Shown here: positions 1 through 6,768 of the stretch, one piece after another | Layout: every line of letters starts with the position of its first letter | Numbering within the stretch: the first letter of the stretch is position 1 | Source: DATLFQ01 sp035540915 | GTDB taxonomy: Bacteria > Actinomycetota > Acidimicrobiia > Acidimicrobiales > GCA-2861595 | Reading direction: 5' to 3' | Assembly (NCBI GenBank): GCA_035540915.1 | Contig: DATLFQ010000157.1 | Location: 1 to 7,104 of the forward strand | Length of the DNA stretch: 7,104 bases | Translations under genes and position numbers: made by a program | The notes under the pieces: model-generated | The model's input: the letters and a program-made list of their open reading frames with translations, nothing else | The model's database searches: none | Told to the model about the DNA's origin: nothing

Positions 1-8
1 GCACCTAA

Positions 9-21
9 CAACAGACTGTTG
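9..21. promoter_or_regulatory. Small palindrome immediately upstream of the binding-protein start
   Basis: CAACA-GAC-TGTTG is a perfect 5-bp inverted repeat ending 2 nt before the ATG at 24, in the place where a ribosome binding site would be expected and none is seen. It may be part of an operator or initiation-region structure for the transporter operon. The upstream region is outside the window, and a 5-bp repeat can be chance. Confidence 0.25.
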
Positions 22-23
22 AC

Positions 24-1043
24 ATGTCCAAGGGAAGGATCGCCCGCCGCCTCCTGGTCGCCGCCGCCGTCGCGGCGCCGCTGCTGGCCGCCTGCGGCGG
101 TGGTGGCGACGACGCGCTGGTGGTGTACTCAGGCCGGAACGAGAACCTGATCCGGCCGCTGCTGGACCGGTTCGAGACCGAGACGGGCATCGACATCGAC
201 GTGAAGTACGGCGACACCGCCGAGCTGCTGCCGACGATCCTCGAGGAGGGCGGCAACAGCCCGGCCGACGTGTTCTTCAGCCAGGACGCCGGCGCCCTCG
301 GCGAGCTGGCCGGGAAGGGGTTGCTGCAGCCGCTGCCGGGCGACGTCACCGGGCTGGTCGACGAGCGCTTCCGCGACGAGCGGGGCCGCTGGGTCGGCGT
401 GACCGGCCGGGCCCGGGTCATCGCCTACAACACCGAGCGGGTCGCGGCCGACCAGGTGCCCCAGACCGTCCTGGCCGTCACCGACCCCCGGTGGCAGGGC
501 AGAGTGGGCTACCCGCCCACCAACGCCTCGTTCATCGCCTTCGTCACGTCGCTGCGCGAGACGGTGGGCGACGAGCGCACCCGCGCCTTCCTGCAGGGAC
601 TGAAGGTCAACGGGGCCAAGCGCTACGACAACAACATCCAGACGCTCGACGCGGTGGCCTCCGGCGAGGTCGACCTGGGCCTGGTCAACCACTACTACCT
701 GTTCAACGAGTTCAAGGAGCGGCCGGGGGCGCCGGTCGCCAACTTCTACCCCGGGCAGGCGCCCGACGGCGAGGGGACGCTCATCAACGTGGCCGGCGCC
801 GGCATCCTGGCCACGTCCGAGCGCCCGGCCGACGCGCAGCGGTTCGTCCGCTTCCTGCTGGAGGAGGGCGCACAGCAGTACTTCCGGGACGAGACGACCG
901 AGTACCCCCTGCGCCGGGGCGTGAGCGCCATCCCCGAGCTGCCGCCGCTGGACTCGCTGCGCACCATCCCCATTCCGTTGAGCCAGCTGGGGCGGGACCT
1001 GGTGGGCACCGTCACCATGCTCAAGGAGGTCGGGCTGACCTAG
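24..1043 (+). CDS. Iron(III)-type ABC transporter substrate-binding lipoprotein (FbpA/FutA/AfuA-like)
   Basis: This is the extracytoplasmic receptor of an ABC importer, most like the ferric-iron binders FbpA, FutA and AfuA. The 339-residue product starts with a lipoprotein signal: basic residues (K3, R5, R8, R9), a hydrophobic run, and the lipobox L-A-A-C with the lipid-modified Cys at 24. The mature part opens with VVYSGRNE (33-40), the usual first strand of this family. It carries an N-H-Y-Y motif at 222-225, whose tyrosine pair matches the pair that coordinates Fe3+ in relatives. The N-terminal histidine often found after YxxR/YNGQ is replaced by Asn39/Glu40, so the metal site may differ. 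Length is normal. ATG at 24 is chosen because it gives a complete signal peptide, although no Shine-Dalgarno sequence is visible upstream. The permease follows after 42 nt. Class is confident; iron as substrate is inferred from family and gene order. Confidence 0.93.
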   Translation: MSKGRIARRLLVAAAVAAPLLAACGGGGDDALVVYSGRNENLIRPLLDRFETETGIDIDVKYGDTAELLPTILEEGGNSPADVFFSQDAGALGELAGKGLLQPLPGDVTGLVDERFRDERGRWVGVTGRARVIAYNTERVAADQVPQTVLAVTDPRWQGRVGYPPTNASFIAFVTSLRETVGDERTRAFLQGLKVNGAKRYDNNIQTLDAVASGEVDLGLVNHYYLFNEFKERPGAPVANFYPGQAPDGEGTLINVAGAGILATSERPADAQRFVRFLLEEGAQQYFRDETTEYPLRRGVSAIPELPPLDSLRTIPIPLSQLGRDLVGTVTMLKEVGLT

Positions 1044-1085
1044 CCGGCCGGCCTCGGCCGACCTGCGCCGGCAGCCCGGAGCCCG

Positions 1086-2612
1086 ATGCGGCGGACGCCG
1101 CCCGCCCTCGCCGCGGCCGGCGCCCTGGTGGCGGCGGTCATGGTCCTGCCGCTCGGCTACCTGTTCCTGCGGGCGGCCGACGCCGACGACCCGCTCGGCC
1201 TGGTCGGCTCCGACCGGGCCCGCCGCCTGATCACCAACACGTTGTCGCTCGGGCTGGCCACCACCGCCCTGGCCGTGGTGGTGGGTGTGGGCCTGGCCTG
1301 GCTGGTGGAGCGGACCGACCTGCCGGCCCGCCGGGCGCTGGGCCTGGCCGCCACCCTGCCGCTGGTGGTGCCCACCTACGTCGGGGCTCTGGCCCTGAAG
1401 GCCGCCTTCGGCCCGGCCGGCCTGGTGGGCGAGGTACCGGGCCTGCTCGGTTTCCCCGGCGCCGTCGCCGCCCTCGGCCTGTCGACCTACCCCTACGTGC
1501 TGCTCCTGGCCAGGGCCGCGCTGGCCGACGCCGACCCGGCCCTGGAGGAGGCGGCCCGCAGCCTGGGCGACCGCGGCCCAGCCGTGGCCCGCCGGGTGGT
1601 GCTGCCGGTGGTGCGTCCGGCCATGGCGGCCGGCGGCCTGCTGGTGTTCCTGTACGTCCTGTCGGACTTCGGCGCAGTCTCGATCCTGCAGGTCGACACC
1701 GTCACCCGCGGCATCTTCCTGGAATACCGGTCGCTGACCGCCGACCGGTCCCCGGCGGCGGTCCTCGGGGTCGTGCTCGTCGCCCTGACCCTCGCCGCCA
1801 TCGGGGCCGAGCGGGTGCTCCGGGGCCGGGCCGCTCCCGCCCGCGCCGTGGCCGGGTTCGCCCCCCACCGCCAGCGGCCCAGGCGGACCGGGCGGTGGCC
1901 GGCGGCTGCGGCCGTGGTGGCCGTGGTGGTCGCCGGCATCGGTGTACCGGTCGCCGTGGTCGTCTACTGGGCCGCCGTCGGGTCCAGCCGGGGCGCGGCG
2001 GGCGACGTGCTGGCCTCGGCCGCCACCACGTCGCTGGGCCTCTCGGCCGCCGCCGCCGTGGTGGCCGTGGTGGCGGCGGTCCCCGTGGCCGTCCTGGCCG
2101 TGCGCCACCGGTCCCGGCTCAGCCGGGCCGTGGAGACTCTGTCGGTCTCCGGTTTCGCCCTGCCCGGGCTGGTCATCGGGCTGTCGCTGGTCTTCTTCGC
2201 CGCCCGCTACCTCACGCCCCTGTACCAGACTGTCACCCTGATCGTGGTGGCCTACGTGATCCGCTTCCTGCCCGAGGCGCTGGGGTCGGTCCGCTCGTCG
2301 CTGGTGCAGGTCGACCCGGCCATGGAGGAGGCGGCCCGGTCGCTCGGCCGCCGGCCGCTGGCGGTGGCCGCCACCGTCACGCTGCCCCTGGTGCGCCGGG
2401 GCCTGCTGGCGGGGGCCGCCCTGGTCTTCCTGACCGCGATGAAGGAGCTGCCGGCCACGCTCCTCCTGCGCCCGCCGGGGGTGGACACCCTTGCCGTCCG
2501 GGTCTGGACCGGTGCCGCCGAGGGGCTGTACGCCCAGGCTGCGCCGCCGGCCCTGCTGATCCTGGCGGTGTCGGCGCTGGTGCTCTGGCCGCTGCGCTCC
2601 GCCGGCCGGTGA
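1086..2612 (+). CDS. Iron(III)-type ABC transporter permease, fused two-domain (FbpB/SfuB-like)
   Basis: This is the membrane channel of the importer. The 508 residues contain two homologous permease halves in one chain, as is usual for FbpB/SfuB. Each half has several hydrophobic segments (for example 8-28, 52-74, 86-105 and 182-204 in the first; 272-297, 317-338, 356-373, 438-452 and 487-501 in the second). Each has an EAA loop that docks onto the ATPase: EEAARSLG at 154-161 and again at 414-421, both followed about a dozen residues later by LP. The DNA under the two EAA loops is nearly identical over 27 nt. A basic linker around 250-271 joins the halves. GGAG at 1078-1081 precedes the ATG at 1086. 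The stop overlaps the ATPase start by 4 nt, indicating translational coupling. The gene looks intact. Substrate specificity is inferred from the neighbouring binding protein. Confidence 0.94.
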   Translation: MRRTPPALAAAGALVAAVMVLPLGYLFLRAADADDPLGLVGSDRARRLITNTLSLGLATTALAVVVGVGLAWLVERTDLPARRALGLAATLPLVVPTYVGALALKAAFGPAGLVGEVPGLLGFPGAVAALGLSTYPYVLLLARAALADADPALEEAARSLGDRGPAVARRVVLPVVRPAMAAGGLLVFLYVLSDFGAVSILQVDTVTRGIFLEYRSLTADRSPAAVLGVVLVALTLAAIGAERVLRGRAAPARAVAGFAPHRQRPRRTGRWPAAAAVVAVVVAGIGVPVAVVVYWAAVGSSRGAAGDVLASAATTSLGLSAAAAVVAVVAAVPVAVLAVRHRSRLSRAVETLSVSGFALPGLVIGLSLVFFAARYLTPLYQTVTLIVVAYVIRFLPEALGSVRSSLVQVDPAMEEAARSLGRRPLAVAATVTLPLVRRGLLAGAALVFLTAMKELPATLLLRPPGVDTLAVRVWTGAAEGLYAQAAPPALLILAVSALVLWPLRSAGR

Positions 2613-3646
2613 CCGCCGCGCCGTCACCGGCCCCGCCGGCCGTCGAGCTCGTGGGCGTCACCAGGTCGTTCGGCTCCGTGCGGGCGGTCGACGACGTCAC
2701 GCTGTCCCTGCCCGCCGGGGGCGTCATGGCCCTGCTGGGCCCCAGCGGCTGCGGCAAGACCACCACACTGCGACTGGTGGCCGGCTTCGAGGTGCCCGAC
2801 GCCGGCGAGGTGCACCTGGCCGGCGAAGTGGTGGCCGGCGGCGGCCGGTGGGTCCCGCCCGAGCGCCGCCGGGTCGGCATGGTCTTCCAGCAGCTCGCCC
2901 TGTTCCCCCACCTCGACGTCGCCGGCAACGTGGGCTACGGGCTGCGGGGCCGGTCCCGGCCCGAACGGCGGGCCAGGGTGGGCGAGCTGCTCGACCTGGT
3001 CGGCCTGGCCGGATACGAGCGGCGCCGGCCCGACCAGCTGTCGGGGGGCCAGGCGCAGCGGGTGGCCCTCGCCCGGGCGCTCGCCCCGGCCCCGGCGGTG
3101 GTCCTGCTGGACGAGCCCTTCTCCAGCCTGGACGTCAGCCTGCGCGAGGAGGTGCGGGCCGAGGTGCGGGCCATCCTCCGGGCGGCCGGCGCCACCGCCC
3201 TGCTGGTGACCCACGACCAGGACGAGGCCCTCGCCCTGGGCGACCAGGTGGCCGTCATGCTGGGCGGCCGGCTGGCCCAGGTCGCCCCGCCCGAGGAGGT
3301 GTACCGCCGCCCGGCCTCGGCCGGCGTGGCCGCCTTCCTGGGCGACACCAACCTCTTCGCCGGCGACCTGGCCGCCGGGCTGCTCGACACGCCGATCGGC
3401 CGGCTGGCCCTCGACGGCCCAGCCGGCCCCGCCACCGGGCTGGTCCGCCCCGAGGACCTCGACGTGGAGGAGGACCCGGCCGGGGACGGGCGGGTGGTCG
3501 AGGTCGTCTACTACGGCCACGACCAGGTCGTCACCGTGGCGCTGCCAGGCGGCACCACGGTCCGGGCCCGGCTCCATGCCCGCCGCCGGCTCGACCCGGG
3601 CACCACCGTGCGGGTCGCCGCCCGGGCCGCCTACCGGCTCCCGTAG
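2609..3646 (+). CDS. Iron(III)-type ABC transporter ATP-binding protein (FbpC-like)
   Basis: This is the cytoplasmic ATPase that powers the importer. The GTG at 2609 overlaps the permease TGA in a GTGA junction and gives 345 residues, about the family's usual length. The reading frame stays open far upstream, but that stretch is antisense-like shadow over the permease. All nucleotide-binding motifs are present: Walker A GPSGCGKT 44-51, Q-loop VFQQ 92-95, signature LSGGQ 144-148, Walker B VVLLDEP 164-170 with Asp168 and Glu169, D-loop SSLD 172-175 and switch His202. The C-terminal part from about 245 carries a TOBE-like regulatory region with the typical LVRPEDL at 278-284, as in FbpC, PotA and CysA. 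No own Shine-Dalgarno is obvious, consistent with coupling to permease translation. Polyamine, sulfate or thiamine specificity cannot be excluded from the ATPase alone; the binding protein points to iron. Confidence 0.94.
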   Translation: MTAAPSPAPPAVELVGVTRSFGSVRAVDDVTLSLPAGGVMALLGPSGCGKTTTLRLVAGFEVPDAGEVHLAGEVVAGGGRWVPPERRRVGMVFQQLALFPHLDVAGNVGYGLRGRSRPERRARVGELLDLVGLAGYERRRPDQLSGGQAQRVALARALAPAPAVVLLDEPFSSLDVSLREEVRAEVRAILRAAGATALLVTHDQDEALALGDQVAVMLGGRLAQVAPPEEVYRRPASAGVAAFLGDTNLFAGDLAAGLLDTPIGRLALDGPAGPATGLVRPEDLDVEEDPAGDGRVVEVVYYGHDQVVTVALPGGTTVRARLHARRRLDPGTTVRVAARAAYRLP

Positions 3647-3700
3647 CCCCTCGACCGTCCTTGCCGGGGTGGCGCCGCCGGCGCGAACCTGAGGCGCGGG

Positions 3701-3708
3701 AAAGGGGG
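3701..3708 (+). promoter_or_regulatory. Ribosome binding site for the FAD oxidoreductase
   Basis: AAAGGGGG ends 8 nt before the GTG at 3717, with a further GAGGG at 3711-3715. This purine run decides the GTG start of the downstream oxidoreductase and indicates independent translation initiation, unlike the coupled permease/ATPase pair. Confidence 0.55.
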
Positions 3709-3716
3709 ACGAGGGC

Positions 3717-5120
3717 GTGGGCCAGGTAGCGGGCAGTGGTGTCATCGACGCCCCGGCGGTGGACGAACTGCGCGCGTCGTTCTCGGGCCCGCTGATCGGC
3801 CCGGGGGACCCGGCCTACGACGAGCACCGCAAGGTCTGGAACGGCTCCATCGACCGCCGGCCCGGTCTCATCGCGCGGTGCCGGGGCGTGGCCGACGTGC
3901 GCGCCGCCGTGCGCTTCGCCCGGGACCGCGAGCTTCTCGTGGCGGTGCGCGGCGGTGGGCACAGCTTCCCGGGGCTCTCGGTCTGCGACGGCGGCATCCT
4001 GATCGACCTCGGGCTCATGAAGGGGATCCGCGTCGATCCCGACGGGCGGACCGCCCGGGCACAGGCCGGCGTCCTGCTGGGTGAGCTGGACCGCGAGACC
4101 CAGGCGTTCGGGCTGGCTGTGCCGTCGGGGATCGTCACCCACACCGGCCTGGCCGGGCTCACCCTCGGGGGCGGGATCGGCTGGATCATGCGCAAGTACG
4201 GGCTCACCGTCGACCAGCTCCTCTCGGTCGACGTCGTCACGGCCGACGGCGAGTTCCTCACCGCCAGCGCCGACCAGAACGCCGAGCTCTTCTGGGGCAT
4301 CCGGGGCGGCGGCGGCAACTTCGGGATCGTGGTGGACTTCGAGTTCCGCCTGAACCCGCTCGGCCCGCAGGTCCTGGCCGGACCGGTGTTCTGGCCGATC
4401 GAGCAGGCGGCGGACGTGCTCCGGTTCTACCGCGAATGGATCGCCGACTGCCCCGACGAGCTCATGACCATCGTCCTGCAGCGGCGCGCCCCGGCCCTTC
4501 CCGTAATGCCGCCGGAGCTGGTGGGGAAGCTGGTCGTGGGGGTGGTGGTGTGCTGGTCGGGTTCCATCGAGGAGGGCGAGAAGGTGGTCCGGCCCCTCAA
4601 GGCGTTCGGCTCCCCGGTGCTCGACCTGTGCCGGCCCAAGCCGTTCCTGGCCCACCAGCAGATGCTGGACCCGTCGTTCCAGCACGGCTGGTGGTACTAC
4701 GTCCGCTCCTGCGACGTCGGCGCCCTCACCGACGACGTGATCGACGTGATGGTCGAGCACGGCCGGCGGATCACCTCGCCCATCTCCAGCATCGCCCTGT
4801 GGCAGATGGGCGGAGCGGTCGCGCGCGTCGGCGAGCAGGAGACCGCCTTCAACGGTCGCAACGCCGCGTTCACCTTCAACATCAACGGCAACAGCAAGAC
4901 GGCGGACGGGTTCGAGGCCGAGCGCCAGTGGGTCCGCGACTACTGGACCGCGCTGGCGCCCCATCACACCAGCGTCTACGTGAACTTCCTGATGGAGGAG
5001 GGCGAGGCGCGCGTCCGCCAGGCCTACGGCGCCGAGAAGTACGACCGGCTCAAGGCGCTCAAGCGCACCTACGACCCGACGAACCTGTTCCGGCGCAACC
5101 AGAACATCGACCCGACCTGA
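3717..5120 (+). CDS. FAD-binding oxidoreductase, PCMH/BBE (berberine bridge enzyme-like) family
   Basis: This is a flavin-dependent oxidase or dehydrogenase of the PCMH fold with a C-terminal BBE domain; the substrate is unknown. The 467 residues have no signal peptide, so it is probably cytoplasmic. The FAD domain covers about 45-215: RGGGHSF at 78-84 contains His82, the expected 8-alpha-histidyl FAD attachment site, and GLTLGGGIG at 147-155 is the flavin-binding glycine loop. The position of the cysteine in bicovalent enzymes, 11 residues before the GGG, is Val140, so a single covalent link is predicted. RGGGGNFGIV at 196-205 is another family motif. The BBE domain lies at about 420-464 and ends with the typical YDPTNLFRRNQNI. 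The start is GTG at 3717, supported by AAAGGGGG at 3701-3708. The gene begins 70 nt after the importer and ends 4 nt from a convergent gene. Relatives oxidise sugars, alkaloids and antibiotic intermediates, so no substrate is assigned. Confidence 0.93.
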   Translation: MGQVAGSGVIDAPAVDELRASFSGPLIGPGDPAYDEHRKVWNGSIDRRPGLIARCRGVADVRAAVRFARDRELLVAVRGGGHSFPGLSVCDGGILIDLGLMKGIRVDPDGRTARAQAGVLLGELDRETQAFGLAVPSGIVTHTGLAGLTLGGGIGWIMRKYGLTVDQLLSVDVVTADGEFLTASADQNAELFWGIRGGGGNFGIVVDFEFRLNPLGPQVLAGPVFWPIEQAADVLRFYREWIADCPDELMTIVLQRRAPALPVMPPELVGKLVVGVVVCWSGSIEEGEKVVRPLKAFGSPVLDLCRPKPFLAHQQMLDPSFQHGWWYYVRSCDVGALTDDVIDVMVEHGRRITSPISSIALWQMGGAVARVGEQETAFNGRNAAFTFNINGNSKTADGFEAERQWVRDYWTALAPHHTSVYVNFLMEEGEARVRQAYGAEKYDRLKALKRTYDPTNLFRRNQNIDPT

Positions 5121-5124
5121 GTCG

Positions 5125-6588
5125 CTACTGGGGCTGGATGGGCGGGGCGAAGGGGGTGAGCAGGATGGCCCTGGTCAGCTCGTCGATGACGCCGGTCACC
5201 GGCAGCCGGGCCGCCTGCTGGTAGGCCGCCACCGCGCCGGCGGTGGAGCCGCCCCACACGCCGTCGATCGGGGCGGGGAACCCCAGGCTGGACAGCAGCG
5301 TCTGGTAGGCCTGGACCTGGCCCCGGGCGAAGGTGGCGCCGTCGCCCACGGGCAGGCGGAACTCGGCGGCGTCGCGGATGGCGTCCCACGCCTCGTCGTC
5401 GGCGTGCTGCCACGACCACCACGACACCGCCGGTGCGCCGTGGCGGTCGCCGGCCTGCATGAACCGGATCAGCTCGGCCCGGGGCGGCACGCCCGGACGG
5501 CCGCCCTCGGGGCCGCCGTCGTAGGCCTGGCCGATGGGCAGGATCGGCTTGCCGAACGGGCTGAGATCCCGCAGGGCGCCGTCGATGTCACTGATCGGGT
5601 CGCGGTTCAGCCAGTAGACCATCGGCGCGATGGCGTCGAAGGCGTGGACCACCTCGGCGAACGGATAGGTGACCAGGCCGGGGGACGGCCGAGGCACGCA
5701 GGCGATCAGGGGGTAGTTGGGCCCCACCGCCCGGCGCAGCCCCTCGCCGAAGGCCATGGCCGTGGCCGGCGTGACGTTGACCCCCATGCTCCGGAGCTCG
5801 ATGTCGGCCACGTACCCGTCCACACGGTGACCGTCGGGTGTGGTGTGGGTGATGGCGGCCACCGCCCGGGCCACGTCGCGCGCCGGGTCGTCCAGGTACG
5901 GGAAGTCCCAGGCGTAGACCCGGATGCTGGCCGCGTGGGCGACCGGCAGCAGGGCGTCGAGGAAGCCGGCCGCGTAGAACCCGTCCTTGAGCGACGCCGT
6001 GCGGACGTAGAGGTGGGTGAGGCCCACCTTCTGCGCCCGGGCGACGATGGCGGCGGGGTCGCCCCCTTCGGCCTGGTCGGCCAGCCAGATCCACATCCCC
6101 TTGCCGACCGGGAGGGCGCCCCGCTGGGCGGGGACGACGGGCGCCACCGGCCCGGGTGCCGGCGACTCGGCAGCCGGCGCGGCGGCCGGTCCGGCTTCGG
6201 CGCCGGGGCGGACCACCGGCGGCTGGGTCGGGGCCGGCAGGGCGGCGAGCGCCTCGGCCCCCAACGTGGCGACCGGGATGGCGCTCGAGCCGGCGGCCCA
6301 GCCGTCGACGGCGACCGCGGGACCAGGGGTCTGCAGGCTGCCGGCGGCCAAGGTGCCGAACATGGCCAGCGTCAACGCCGACCGGCGCAGCCCCCGGGTG
6401 GTCGCCGCCCGGTACGCCGCGTCGCCGTCCAGGCGGGCCCGCCACAGCTGGTAACCGACCTCGGCCTCGAAGAAGACCCGCAGCGGTCTCGGCGACGTGG
6501 CCGCCATCCGCTCCGCCCATGTGCCCGAGCCCGGGTGGCCGGCGGCGTGCGCCCGCCCCCCGGCACCGGCGTGCCGCCCGATCTTCAT
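5125..6588 (-). CDS. Putative glycoside hydrolase-like TIM-barrel protein with C-terminal peptidoglycan-binding domain
   Basis: The product is probably cell-wall associated; no catalytic activity is assigned. From the ATG at 6588 it has 487 residues. The N-terminal ~70 residues are soluble and basic. They are followed by a hydrophobic segment (about 70-86, preceded by RR) that could be a membrane anchor or internal signal, then a Pro/Ala-rich linker (about 113-162). The central part (about 163-411) looks like a TIM-barrel glycosidase: GMWIW at the start, YAWDFPY with Asp228, VADIEL with Asp262 and Glu264 as possible acidic catalytic residues, FDAIAPMVYW around 317-326, and SWWSW near 389-393. 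Residues 423-476 match a PG_binding_1 domain (QAYQTLLSSLGF, IDGVWG, TAGAVAAYQ). The ATG at 6588 is preferred over the in-frame GTG at 6660 because third-position GC is lower in the extension. The ATG at 6507 (460 residues, GGAG just upstream) remains possible. The stop is TAG, convergent with the oxidoreductase. Confidence 0.83.
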   Translation of the reverse strand: MKIGRHAGAGGRAHAAGHPGSGTWAERMAATSPRPLRVFFEAEVGYQLWRARLDGDAAYRAATTRGLRRSALTLAMFGTLAAGSLQTPGPAVAVDGWAAGSSAIPVATLGAEALAALPAPTQPPVVRPGAEAGPAAAPAAESPAPGPVAPVVPAQRGALPVGKGMWIWLADQAEGGDPAAIVARAQKVGLTHLYVRTASLKDGFYAAGFLDALLPVAHAASIRVYAWDFPYLDDPARDVARAVAAITHTTPDGHRVDGYVADIELRSMGVNVTPATAMAFGEGLRRAVGPNYPLIACVPRPSPGLVTYPFAEVVHAFDAIAPMVYWLNRDPISDIDGALRDLSPFGKPILPIGQAYDGGPEGGRPGVPPRAELIRFMQAGDRHGAPAVSWWSWQHADDEAWDAIRDAAEFRLPVGDGATFARGQVQAYQTLLSSLGFPAPIDGVWGGSTAGAVAAYQQAARLPVTGVIDELTRAILLTPFAPPIQPQ

Positions 6589-6603
6589 GTACCCGCCCCC
6601 GGA

Positions 6604-6629
6604 GGGAGCGCCCGCCGTCGGGCCCTCCC
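6604..6629 (-). other. GC-rich hairpin just upstream of the glycosidase-like start
   Basis: GGGAG (6604-6608) pairs with CTCCC (6625-6629), and GCCCG (6610-6614) pairs with CGGGC (6619-6623). One C·C mismatch separates the two stems, and the loop is 4 nt. If translation starts at 6588, this lies in the 5' leader with 15 nt between it and the ATG. It could affect initiation or transcript ending. No T-tract follows, and GC-rich DNA forms such stems by chance, so the function is uncertain. Confidence 0.4.
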
Positions 6630-6638
6630 GGTTACGGA

Positions 6639-6653
6639 CGGGACAACGTCCCG
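6639..6653 (-). other. Short perfect inverted repeat in the putative leader
   Basis: CGGGAC (6639-6644) and GTCCCG (6648-6653) form a 6-bp stem with a 3-nt loop. It sits between the candidate promoter and the hairpin at 6604-6629, so a minus-strand transcript starting near 6668 would carry two hairpins in a row before the ATG at 6588. It could equally be a protein-binding palindrome or chance. Confidence 0.3.
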
Positions 6654-6674
6654 CCCCCACCTGTACTGGGCCAG

Positions 6675-6703
6675 AGGCTAGAGAGCGCGGCGCACGAAGT
6701 CAG
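6675..6703 (-). promoter_or_regulatory. Candidate promoter for the glycosidase-like gene
   Basis: On the minus strand, CTGACT (plus 6698-6703; 4 of 6 matches to TTGACA) is separated by 17 nt from TAGCCT (plus 6675-6680; fits TANNNT). The predicted transcription start would be near 6668, giving a leader of about 80 nt to the ATG at 6588. The spacing is ideal but the hexamers are only partial matches. The gene is otherwise preceded by a 261-nt gap after sdhB, so its own promoter is plausible. Confidence 0.35.
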
Positions 6704-6768
6704 TTCACCACAAGGGATTTCTTCGGGAGCCAAGGCCGCGAGAGGGGACGAGGTCGGCGAAGAGTTCA

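Noticed and set aside
19..24. Exact TTGACA hexamer at the window start, as a -35 box
   Set aside because: It overlaps the ATG of the binding protein, and no TANNNT -10 element follows at the right distance.
129..2627. 832-codon open frame on the minus strand opposite the transporter genes
   Set aside because: It is rich in low-complexity Gly/Arg/Gln/His with no domain and lies opposite intact transporter genes. Long antisense frames are expected in DNA with this codon bias.
3672..3684. GCGCC-GCC-GGCGC hairpin in the 70-nt gap after the ATPase gene, as a terminator
   Set aside because: The stem is only 5 bp, there is no T-tract, and such stems are common in DNA this GC-rich. Termination here is not supported.
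3531..4967. 478-codon minus-strand frame opposite the FAD oxidoreductase
   Set aside because: The composition is a typical antisense shadow (Asp/Glu/His/Arg-rich, no motifs), and the plus strand encodes a clear family member.
5404..6681. 425-codon plus-strand frame opposite the glycosidase-like gene
   Set aside because: It has no recognisable domain and shadow composition. The minus-strand product has a peptidoglycan-binding domain and a coherent architecture.
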